Assembly: GCF_001425605.1 (NCBI RefSeq)
Contig: NZ_LMRG01000026.1
Span: 124,001 to 188,000 of the forward strand
Length of the DNA stretch: 64,000 nucleotides
Source of the DNA: Rhizobium sp. Leaf453
GTDB taxonomy: Bacteria > Pseudomonadota > Alphaproteobacteria > Rhizobiales > Rhizobiaceae
Direction of reading: 5' to 3'
How positions within the stretch are numbered: the stretch's first letter is position 1; every line of letters begins with the position of its first letter. Below, one piece after another: positions 17,470-25,366 of the stretch. The translations under genes were made by a program, and so were the position numbers. The notes beneath the pieces are model-generated. The model did not search any database. It was not told the origin of the DNA and saw only the letters and a list, made by a program, of their open reading frames with translations.

Positions 17470-18819
17470 ATGTTCAACAGAAGACAGATACTCGGCGCGA
17501 GCGCCGCTTTAGTATCGACAGCCGCCTGGGCAAAGACCTCAAACATGGGTCTGCCTGAGACTGCAATCATGGAAACCGCCGAAACGCAGACGCCTGTCCG
17601 CCCCTCATCGGGACCGGACTACACGCCGGTCGTGACCCTTAACGGGTGGACGCTACCGCATCGCATGAACAACGGCGTCAAGGAATTCCACCTTGTCGCG
17701 GAGCCTGTCGAGCGTGAGATGGCCGAGGGCATGACAGCGCACCTCTGGGGCTACAACGGCCAGTCGCCGGGTCCGACCATCGAGGCGGTCGAAGGCGACC
17801 GCGTCCGCATCTTCGTCACCAACAAACTGCCGGAACATACCACCATCCACTGGCACGGCATGATCCTGCCATCCGGCATGGATGGGGTCGGCGGTCTGTC
17901 GCAGCCGCATATCCCCGTCGGCAAAACCTTCGTCTACGAGTTCGACCTCGTGAAGTCGGGCACCTTCATGTACCACCCGCATTCGGATGAAATGGTCCAG
18001 ATGGCGATGGGCATGATGGGGATGTTCATCATCCACCCGAAGGACGAGAAGTTCATGCCGGTGGACCGGGACTTCGTGTTCCTGCTCAGCGCCTATGACA
18101 TCGACCCCGGCACCTATGTTCCCCGCATCATGGAAATGACGGACTTCAATCTCTGGGCCTGGAACAGCCGCATCTTCCCCGACATCAGCCCGCTTGTGGT
18201 CTCCAAGGATGATAGGGTCAGGGTCCGGGTGGGCAATCTGACCATGACCAACCATCCGATCCACATGCACGGCTACGACTTTGAGGTCACCTGCACGGAC
18301 GGGGGCTGGGTGCGGCCGGAAGCCCGATGGCCGGAAGTCAGCATCGACATCCCGGTCGGTGCGATGCGGGCCTATGAGTTCGACGCCAAGTACGTCGGCG
18401 ATTGGGCAATCCATTGCCACAAGTCGCACCACACGATGAACGCCATGGGACATGACATCCCGACCTTCATCGGCGTCGACAAGAAGGAAGTCGCGGAAAA
18501 GATCAGGAGGCTTCGCCCGGAATACATGCCGATGGGAACCGCTGGCATGGCCGACATGGGCGAGATGGAAATGGAAATTCCGGAGAACACCGTTGCCATG
18601 ATGACCGGATGGGGTCCGCATGGCCCCATCGAAATGGGCGGCATGTTTTCCGTTGTCAAGGTTCGCGAGGGAATCGCGGCCGACGACTACACCGATCCCG
18701 GCTGGTACGAAAACCCACCCGGTACGCAGGCCTGGGAATGGACGGGCGAGCTTCCCGACACGACCAAGGCCAAGGATGCCAAAACCCAGATCACGCCCAA
18801 GCCCATGAAGCACGGCTGA
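17470..18819 (+). CDS. periplasmic multicopper oxidase
   Basis: A 449-residue exported oxidase with a twin-arginine-like start (FNRRQILGASAAL). The four copper-binding boxes are intact: HWHG at residues 127-130, HPH at 169-171, HPIHMHG from 262 and HCHKSHHTMNAM from 315. These form the type 1 and trinuclear sites. The C-terminus has a Met-rich insert (MADMGEMEMEIPE). Such enzymes oxidise toxic Cu(I) to Cu(II) in the periplasm. It sits between the OMF lipoprotein and the cupredoxin in one operon with short gaps (14 and 32 nt). Confidence 0.94.
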   Translation: MFNRRQILGASAALVSTAAWAKTSNMGLPETAIMETAETQTPVRPSSGPDYTPVVTLNGWTLPHRMNNGVKEFHLVAEPVEREMAEGMTAHLWGYNGQSPGPTIEAVEGDRVRIFVTNKLPEHTTIHWHGMILPSGMDGVGGLSQPHIPVGKTFVYEFDLVKSGTFMYHPHSDEMVQMAMGMMGMFIIHPKDEKFMPVDRDFVFLLSAYDIDPGTYVPRIMEMTDFNLWAWNSRIFPDISPLVVSKDDRVRVRVGNLTMTNHPIHMHGYDFEVTCTDGGWVRPEARWPEVSIDIPVGAMRAYEFDAKYVGDWAIHCHKSHHTMNAMGHDIPTFIGVDKKEVAEKIRRLRPEYMPMGTAGMADMGEMEMEIPENTVAMMTGWGPHGPIEMGGMFSVVKVREGIAADDYTDPGWYENPPGTQAWEWTGELPDTTKAKDAKTQITPKPMKHG

Positions 18820-18851
18820 TCGCATCTCCCAACCAACCAAAGGACTGAATC

Positions 18852-19331
18852 ATGAAGACTGCAATTATCGCATTGTTCCTCGCGGCGCTCGCGTCTCCGG
18901 CCCTTGCCTCGGGTTCACACGCTGGTGGTCACGGCGAAGCCATGGCTGTCGGTGAGCCCGGCAAGAAGGCGCAGGCCACCCAGACCATCCGCGTTTCCAT
19001 GAAGGAGACGGACGACGGCAAGATGATCTTTACGCCGAACACCTTCAAGGTCCGCAAAGGTCAGACCATTGTTTTCTCCATCAAGAACGCGGGCGAGTTG
19101 GACCACGAGTTCGTCCTCGACCAGGAAGACAAAATCATGGAGCACAAGGCCGTGATGGAGAAGTTCCCGGAAATGGAACACGACGACCCGAACGCGATCC
19201 GCCTGGCTGCCGGAAAGTCTGGCGAGATCATCTGGAAGTTCACCAACGACGGTACGTTCAAGATCGCCTGCCTGGTACCCGGCCATTACGACGCCGGAAT
19301 GCACGGCGACGTCACCGTTGCCAAGAAGTAA
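18852..19331 (+). CDS. periplasmic cupredoxin (plastocyanin/azurin-like)
   Basis: A 159-residue protein with a signal peptide ending ALASG and a His-rich start (HAGGHGE). The cupredoxin domain has its type 1 copper ligands visible: the first His in LDHEFVLD, then Cys, His and Met in CLVPGHYDAGMHG. It likely shuttles or buffers Cu between the multicopper oxidase and the CusF-like protein encoded next to it. Good AAGGA spacing supports the start. No unusual features are seen. Confidence 0.92.
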   Translation: MKTAIIALFLAALASPALASGSHAGGHGEAMAVGEPGKKAQATQTIRVSMKETDDGKMIFTPNTFKVRKGQTIVFSIKNAGELDHEFVLDQEDKIMEHKAVMEKFPEMEHDDPNAIRLAAGKSGEIIWKFTNDGTFKIACLVPGHYDAGMHGDVTVAKK

Positions 19332-19352
19332 CGACGAAAAGGAGAAATCGAC

Positions 19353-19637
19353 ATGAATTCATTTATCAAGGTCGCCTCTGCGACCATGCTCGCGCTCACG
19401 CTGGCTTCCGGTGTTTTCGCTGCCGAATTCACCAAGGGAACGGTCAAAAAGGTCGATGCCAAGGCGAAGAAGGTAACCCTCATTCATGAGGAACTGAAGG
19501 ACCTTGAAATGCCCGCGATGACCATGGTTTTCCGTGTTAAGGACGACGCGATGCTGGAAAAGCTCAAGGAAGGCGCGAACATCGAGTTCATTGCCGCGCG
19601 CGTTGACGGCAAACTGACAGTCACGGAAGTCAAGTAG
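19353..19637 (+). CDS. CusF-like periplasmic copper chaperone
   Basis: A 94-residue protein with a signal peptide ending SGVFA and a small beta-barrel of the CusF/CopK-like family (TKGTVKKVDAKAKKVTLIHE, DLEMPAMTMVFRV, GKLTVTEVK). The MPAMTM segment is the Met-rich Cu(I)/Ag(I) binding strand. In E. coli CusF feeds the CusCBA pump. No CusBA is encoded here, so in this operon it may deliver Cu to the oxidase or OMF. It follows the cupredoxin by 21 nt. Confidence 0.9.
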   Translation: MNSFIKVASATMLALTLASGVFAAEFTKGTVKKVDAKAKKVTLIHEELKDLEMPAMTMVFRVKDDAMLEKLKEGANIEFIAARVDGKLTVTEVK

Positions 19638-19656
19638 TCCGATAGCGTCTGAAAGA

Positions 19657-19684
19657 GCACGCGGCTGTTTAAACTGCCGCGTGC
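19657..19684 (+). terminator. hairpin after the cusF-like gene
   Basis: GCACGCGGC, a 10-nt AT-rich loop and GCCGCGTGC form a perfect 9-bp stem 19 nt after the stop. No T-run follows immediately, so it may be a weak terminator or attenuator before the cyclase gene. Confidence 0.45.
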
Positions 19685-19768
19685 GACACCCCTGTTTCAC
19701 CGAGAGAAAGCGGACTCGGTCGGCCCACAAGGTCTTGGAAACCCACCCGCGCTTTCAAGCGACGAGCA

Positions 19769-21124
19769 ATGACATCTTCACTCAGCGCCCAGTGGGACGC
19801 CGCGCGGGAAATCCGTTCAATCCTTTTGCGATTTGTCGCTTTCGCCATCCTGCTTGCCAACCTCCTACTTGGTGGCAACGAGGGAGCTGAAAGGACGCAT
19901 TTCATCGTCGTGATCTGCTACTTCATCATCAGCGTCGCTTCGGTGGCGACCGCACGGTATCTGCCCAGCCTGTCCTGGCTTAAGACGCTCTTTGTCGTTC
20001 TCGATGCGCTGCTGGTTGCCCTGATTTTGTACGCGCACATTCTTGGCGGACCGGTTACCGAGAACCACAACCTGACGACGACCAGCCTGGTGGTCGCGTT
20101 CATCTTGCTCAATCATGTCGGCTTAAAGCAAGATCGTCGGCTCGTGCTTGTCTTCTCCGGCATCGTTCTGGTTTCCTGGGTAGCCATGTTGGCGGTCACC
20201 GCCGCCAGACATCATACCGCCGACGCAATGTCGTTGCTTGCGGCATTCTTCAACCAGGACTTGGGCCTCACAGTAAGCTTCGGCTTTACGGCTTTCGCTA
20301 TCTACTTGCTCGCGAGGGACCATGATCGGACCCGCAAAGAAGCCTTACGAGCCGACAAGCACCGTCTCAATCTCTCGCGCTTCTTCTCGCCGCTTGTGGT
20401 CGCGGACCTCCAGGAAGGCAGCTCAAACCTTGACCTTGAACGTCGCAACGCAGCGATCATGTTCGTCGATCTTAGGGACTTCACGAGTTTCGCAGAGACC
20501 GCGCCTGCACGGGAACTGGCGTTGGTGTTGGCAGAATACCGCCACCTCGTTTCCGGCATGATCTTCCAACATGGCGGAACGGTTGACAAATTCATCGGGG
20601 ACGGAGTGATGGCGGTCTTCGGCCAACCTTCCCCGTCAGAGGACGATGCGGATCGAGCCTTGGCATGCGCTCTCGACCTTGTCGATGCACTGAACGATTG
20701 GAAAAACCACAGCATGCGGAACGGCTCCCCTGCCCTCAAGGCGGGCATCGGCTTGCACTACGGCACGGTCGTCGGAGGGGTTTTGGACAGCGGGTGCCAC
20801 AGCGAGTTGACGGTGATCGGCGACGCTGTAAACGTCGCCCAACGACTGGAGACCTTGGCTAAATCACTCGACGCACTACTTGTGGTGTCGAATGCGCTGA
20901 TGGCCCGGCTGCTGTGTCCAGTTCCATCTGCCCTCTGGATACCACAAAACTCAGTGCCGCTGCCGGGACGTCGGTTCCCGATAGATGTTTGGTATCTGCG
21001 CCGCGAAGCGGGTCTCGATCCGGCCGAGGACAGTTCAGGCTACGAGACAGGAGTCATGCAGACTGCCCTCCAAAGATCGTCCTTCCAGTCATCCCCTCCC
21101 GGGCCCAGTGTGTGCACCGGGTAG
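19769..21124 (+). CDS. membrane-anchored class III adenylate/guanylate cyclase
   Basis: A 451-residue protein. Residues 15-185 hold about six hydrophobic helices, and the C-terminal catalytic domain carries MFVDLRDFTSF (metal Asp at residue 234), VDKFIGDGVMAVFG (second Asp at 278) and GDAVNVAQRLETLAK. This is the topology of Rhizobium membrane cyclases that sense through their membrane domain. It is the last plus-strand gene of the copper operon, 131 nt after the CusF-like gene, with a hairpin between them. The 3' end overlaps the convergent exported protein by 85 nt, so the end of one of the two genes may be imprecise. Confidence 0.85.
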   Translation: MTSSLSAQWDAAREIRSILLRFVAFAILLANLLLGGNEGAERTHFIVVICYFIISVASVATARYLPSLSWLKTLFVVLDALLVALILYAHILGGPVTENHNLTTTSLVVAFILLNHVGLKQDRRLVLVFSGIVLVSWVAMLAVTAARHHTADAMSLLAAFFNQDLGLTVSFGFTAFAIYLLARDHDRTRKEALRADKHRLNLSRFFSPLVVADLQEGSSNLDLERRNAAIMFVDLRDFTSFAETAPARELALVLAEYRHLVSGMIFQHGGTVDKFIGDGVMAVFGQPSPSEDDADRALACALDLVDALNDWKNHSMRNGSPALKAGIGLHYGTVVGGVLDSGCHSELTVIGDAVNVAQRLETLAKSLDALLVVSNALMARLLCPVPSALWIPQNSVPLPGRRFPIDVWYLRREAGLDPAEDSSGYETGVMQTALQRSSFQSSPPGPSVCTG

Positions 21125-21414
21125 TCAATGCCTCTGACAGACACTTTGGCGGGATCACTGCATTTCACAAATGCTCGATGCTTTCCCGGATCAATGTAGG
21201 CAGAACCGCTCGTAGCGTCACCTTGTGAAAGCGATATTTGGACGTCGTAATCGTATCCAGCTCGCTTTGTTGAGTGACTACTGACGAGACCAAGATTGAC
21301 AACGGTGTTGTCGTCGAAATGCGCCGTGTGGAATATAAGGGGCTCTCCCGCCACCGCGCTTAAAGCGGACAGCACTCCGACGGCGAGGATGAGTACAAAA
21401 GCACGCATTCCCAC
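21040..21414 (-). CDS. small exported protein, unknown function
   Basis: A 124-residue protein with a signal peptide (VLILAVGVLSALSAVAGEP) and a compact mature part containing two cysteines (AFVKCSDP and RAVCMTPVS), probably a disulphide. No family is recognised. It is convergent with the membrane cyclase and overlaps its last 85 nt, which is long for a natural overlap but consistent with the signal peptide and composition. It could mark the border of the copper island before the AT-rich region. Confidence 0.55.
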   Translation of the reverse strand: MGMRAFVLILAVGVLSALSAVAGEPLIFHTAHFDDNTVVNLGLVSSHSTKRAGYDYDVQISLSQGDATSGSAYIDPGKHRAFVKCSDPAKVSVRGIDYPVHTLGPGGDDWKDDLWRAVCMTPVS

Positions 21415-22116
21415 CTCCCATGGTTCAGCGAAGCCTGTATCATATCACGTACGTGGCGGCTTGCTAAGGATCGCGTCGGCCCCTCCGGGCTGATCAGTAT
21501 TCGTGCCACGCCACCCCCGATTCGGGTGCTTCGCATAGATGCGGCTCTTTACGCTTCGCGACGGGCTGGCTCCAATCACTTCTCCAAATGGAGTTATACT
21601 GAGCCCAACAAGTATCATCCAGTCTTGGATTATTCCTTTTTCTGCCTAGCAGGAGACCTACAATTCGCGTCGCGAGGAAGGAGTTCTTTGGTTGTCGCCT
21701 ACCCCGCCAAGGAATTCCTGCTCGTTATTGGGAGCCGTCACGCTATACAAGCTCTATGTATAATTCTTTTCACGATTTGACGCGCTACCGAAAAGAACTT
21801 CTGAACATAGAATTGTTTACTAAAAATAAATCTATACGCTAAAATGAAAAATATATCCGCACGAAATTTACGTATTTATCTGATGGACAGACCGCCAAAA
21901 CACAAAATAGAAAAAGGAAATAAAAAACCTAACGACTCAAACACGCCAGATCGAAGGAGTTCTTCAGAATCATGCTAAAGTATTATTTTTTACTATAATT
22001 CGACCATGTTTGACAAAATTACATTCGTAAACTTGAATCCGGCGACACCGTTGCTGTTGTTCAGCAATACACACTAATGCAGGTGGCCTCTTTGTCGGGT
22101 CCGCTAGGATGGTAGG
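21415..22116. other. AT-rich intergenic region upstream of the recombinase operon
   Basis: About 700 bases without a convincing gene. The first half (to about 21780) has intermediate GC and looks like decayed sequence. The second half (21780-22030) is strikingly AT-rich, with A/T runs such as TAAAAATAAA and TATTATTTTTTACTATAATT. The composition change suggests the left end or promoter of the mobile element that starts at 22117. I could not identify terminal inverted or direct repeats by eye. Confidence 0.5.
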
Positions 22117-23430
22117 GTGAGGCAGTTGGGGCAGAGTTTACGTCAGCGCAGACAATCCGTTTGGCAAATTCACTTTCCCGACGAGGCGCGTTTGAAAAGA
22201 GCGGGTTTCGAAAGCATTTCGTACTGCCCATCAATCTTCCACCAGCACCGGTATCAACCCCATCCATCTCAATATTTGAGAGAACGATGCACAGGCCACT
22301 GGAAGCCAGATTGGGCGGAGGAAGCGGGGACGACTGCCGAAACCGTGGCAAAGACGACCATCCGAAATTGCTCATACAGCCTAACCAACTTCTTCAATTG
22401 GTCCGACAGCGTAGCGCTGGTACTTTCCGATGCAAAATATGATGACGTGCTATCATATCAGAGCGATATGATAGCAGGCGTGTGGAGCTGTAAAGGTGAT
22501 GGCCTCTCGCCCGGTACAGTGAACCCTCGCGCCGATGAAGCCTGTTCGTACCTAAGTTGGCTCGCATCTAAAAACCTTCGTCCACCGTTCGTTGTCCCCA
22601 CGAAGCTGACGCGTATCATTCACCCGCGCTCTCGAAAAGCAACGGTCCGCCGAATACGGCTCGGACGCGAAAAAGCCAGCCGACAAAGTCTCAGAATGCT
22701 GACCCTGCCCTCGGAGTGGCAGGTTCAAGACTGGCTCGCGACGGTTCGAAGAAGTAGAGGCGTTAGCAAATTCCACGCCTGTGGCACCATCATCAAAACC
22801 GGTCTTCGGTCGCATGAGCTATGCATGCTGCCTGTCGCTTACTGGCCGAGCCGAAAAGCAATTGATGATGCGATATCGGCTGGCCTCGCTGAGGTGACCA
22901 TGCCACTTGGACCAACTAAAGGAAGCGTCAAACGCGTCATAGCAGTCGACGTCGAACATGGTAGCCGTGTTCGCACTTGGATAGACAATGACCGACCTTC
23001 ACTGGCTCTGACCTACAAAGCTCGAACCGGTCTTCCAGAACCTACCCGGCTATTTCTCTCCGACGCTCCAGGTCACGAAGGAACACCGCTTTCACAATCA
23101 CAACTCTATAAATGCTTCAAGCTGGATATCAAGTTCATATGGTATCCCCATCTCGGCCGTCATTACTTCGCATGCACGTCCTTGCTCAAAGGCATTCAGC
23201 ATGATGCCCAAATATTGGGCCACGCGCCACGTGATATGTCGCCTAATTGGATCAGAAATCGCGGCGAATACTGGCTGGATATGCAGCGCCGTCAGCTCGG
23301 ACATCTCTCCGAAGCAACAACTGAATTGTATCTGCGGTGGATAATTACTCATCATGTGCTTGTAAACACCTTTGACGAATGGAATTTCTTCTTGGATGGA
23401 GAGAGCCTTGAAACTCAACAAGCCCACTAG
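22117..23430 (+). CDS. tyrosine recombinase, first gene of a four-gene module
   Basis: A 437-residue recombinase beginning with GTG at 22117, the first possible start after an in-frame TAG. The C-terminal catalytic domain carries the residues of tyrosine recombinases: R231 in TGLRSHEL, H345-R348 in PHLGRH, H396 in LGHLSEATTELY and nucleophile Y405. The N-terminal 200 residues are a basic core-binding-like domain. The stop overlaps the next recombinase gene by 59 nt. The arrangement of several recombinases in tandem plus a small coiled-coil gene recalls Tn554 (tnpABC), RIT elements and gamma-mobile-trio modules. Family assignment beyond tyrosine recombinase is inferred. Confidence 0.85.
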   Translation: MRQLGQSLRQRRQSVWQIHFPDEARLKRAGFESISYCPSIFHQHRYQPHPSQYLRERCTGHWKPDWAEEAGTTAETVAKTTIRNCSYSLTNFFNWSDSVALVLSDAKYDDVLSYQSDMIAGVWSCKGDGLSPGTVNPRADEACSYLSWLASKNLRPPFVVPTKLTRIIHPRSRKATVRRIRLGREKASRQSLRMLTLPSEWQVQDWLATVRRSRGVSKFHACGTIIKTGLRSHELCMLPVAYWPSRKAIDDAISAGLAEVTMPLGPTKGSVKRVIAVDVEHGSRVRTWIDNDRPSLALTYKARTGLPEPTRLFLSDAPGHEGTPLSQSQLYKCFKLDIKFIWYPHLGRHYFACTSLLKGIQHDAQILGHAPRDMSPNWIRNRGEYWLDMQRRQLGHLSEATTELYLRWIITHHVLVNTFDEWNFFLDGESLETQQAH

Positions 23431-25366
23431 CGATCCGCCCTTAAAGCCGTACCAGTTCTGGATAATCCCAGCAAACGGGAACCCGAGGCATCTCGCTGAT
23501 ACTGCTGAGTTTTTCAATGGGTGCAGCGCGCGGGACCTAGGGAAGAAAGAACAGCGGCTATGGAAAGGTGATATCCAAGGGAATCCCGGGCTCGCTGCTG
23601 ACTTCGTCCGAGTTGTTCAGGCATTGCGACACGACCAACAAAACTTCAAGCGACTTCGGTATTCGTGGCGGAATTTTTATCGTTTCATACAGGAGCGTAC
23701 CGATCTCCCCCCTGTCCATTCCATCCATGATATAACCAGAATTCATGGGCTTGCCCTCAAGCAGTGGCTCCACAAGCGCGGTTTGGGATCGGGTGGGTAC
23801 AGGCCTATCAAAGCTATCGTAGATGCCTTCTCTATGATGGAGTGTCATCGGCCCTCCGATCTCCCTGCCCGAGATGGCGATGCAAAAACAGAACCAGAAG
23901 AGCAAGACCTCATCGGTTTGCAGCGGCTCAGCCTCATACTTAGAGGAGAAGCACGCGAGCAAAAGAGAATGGTACGGGAAGGAAATGAACTCGCTGACTT
24001 AGGACGTGATCCTAGAGGGCGAACTTCCTCCTGGAACTCTATTGTGAACCAAGTCTGGCTGGTACGCGAGCTTACCGCTGACTTCATCCCGACCAAGCCC
24101 GAAATCCTGAAGGCTCGCGCTGGCAACTTGAGAGATCGCTCCGTTGGCGGTCCAAGCTACCGAAGTCCGGGGCAATCACCGAGAGCGACCCGTGGGTACG
24201 TTGGGAAGTTAAGATATTTTGCGCCCGCCCAAGCAGATACTGCCGTCTATCTCTGGCTCTTCATGCTTCATACCGGGTTCAACCTTGCAACAACCCTCGA
24301 CATCGACATCAGCGATGAACAATGGTTCCAAACGAGTTTTCAAGACCCAGAGCACGTCGTAATTTCTATATTTAAGGAGCGCGCAGGGACTTGGGTGTTC
24401 GCTCCGTCCCTAGTGCAGCCTGAGTTTCATCCGTACCAGTTGATCCGGTTCATGATAAAGCGCACCGAAAAGCTTCGAATGACGCTGGAACGGAGACTAG
24501 TTGAACTTCAGAAGCACGACGCCGATTTTCCTACCAATACGGTTAAAGCAGAGATCACTTACCTTCAGCGCCTGATCAAGTCACCCTGGCTCTATCACAA
24601 CATCGGCGACGCAGGGCGCGTCGAGGGATTCCAAAGCACTGATGCTGGCCTTCTAAATACGTTCATCAGAAACATAATACATGCTGAGGAACTCCAGACC
24701 GAACACCCTTGGCTTGCCCGACTGGCCACGACGCAGGTTCGCGATGGGATGATAAATTTTGCGCATGATCGGTCTGGGTCCGCGATGATAGCCCAATACG
24801 CAGCACAGCACGGGTCGCAGAGATCACTTCGGTACTATCTTGCGCGGGGTAAACAGCGAAAGAGGAACTTCAAGGCGGTCAACCAAGTCATATCTCTCAT
24901 GATCAGCGAGGCGTTGAACAAAAACGTCATTGATTTCGTCCGAATACGCATCATGAGAGAGCGTGGTGAGATAACCCTGGTTCAAGAAAAGCGTCTCCTG
25001 GACTTCCGCCAACGAACGCGAGTTGGCATGGGATGCCTCGAACCAACCAACCCACCCCGGCATATCGCACCTGATCATGTTCCGGACACGATCTGCAAAA
25101 TCCAAAGATGCACGGGGTGTTGCCACGGAATTATCTTTGACGACAGCGTGGAACCCCTTTCTAACGCACTCGCCGACCTTCACTTTATTAAGCGATCCCT
25201 GCCGCTTACAAGCTGGGCTGACACCAGTCTCGCCGACGAAGAGGCATCAATTAAAGCGACCCTAAAGCAGTTCTCCCCAGAGATCGTTAAGGGCCACTAC
25301 ACTGACCGATTTAACAAGCTAATCTCCGGCGAAGCGAAGGTCTTTGATGTATATCCGTTATACTGA
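23372..25366 (+). CDS. large tyrosine-recombinase-like protein, possibly catalytically altered
   Basis: A 664-residue protein, second in the module. A phage-integrase-like region is recognisable: LHTGFNLATTLDI at about residue 301 occupies the box that normally holds TGxRxxE, but the arginine is replaced by N304. The C-terminal half has HGSQRSLRYYL (H480, R487, Y488/Y489). Near the end, a cysteine cluster (CKIQRCTGCCHG) looks like a zinc ribbon. The size matches TnpB-like partners of Tn554-type elements. Both flanking genes overlap it, so the products are probably made in fixed ratio and act as one complex. Confidence 0.75.
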   Translation: MTNGISSWMERALKLNKPTSDPPLKPYQFWIIPANGNPRHLADTAEFFNGCSARDLGKKEQRLWKGDIQGNPGLAADFVRVVQALRHDQQNFKRLRYSWRNFYRFIQERTDLPPVHSIHDITRIHGLALKQWLHKRGLGSGGYRPIKAIVDAFSMMECHRPSDLPARDGDAKTEPEEQDLIGLQRLSLILRGEAREQKRMVREGNELADLGRDPRGRTSSWNSIVNQVWLVRELTADFIPTKPEILKARAGNLRDRSVGGPSYRSPGQSPRATRGYVGKLRYFAPAQADTAVYLWLFMLHTGFNLATTLDIDISDEQWFQTSFQDPEHVVISIFKERAGTWVFAPSLVQPEFHPYQLIRFMIKRTEKLRMTLERRLVELQKHDADFPTNTVKAEITYLQRLIKSPWLYHNIGDAGRVEGFQSTDAGLLNTFIRNIIHAEELQTEHPWLARLATTQVRDGMINFAHDRSGSAMIAQYAAQHGSQRSLRYYLARGKQRKRNFKAVNQVISLMISEALNKNVIDFVRIRIMRERGEITLVQEKRLLDFRQRTRVGMGCLEPTNPPRHIAPDHVPDTICKIQRCTGCCHGIIFDDSVEPLSNALADLHFIKRSLPLTSWADTSLADEEASIKATLKQFSPEIVKGHYTDRFNKLISGEAKVFDVYPLY

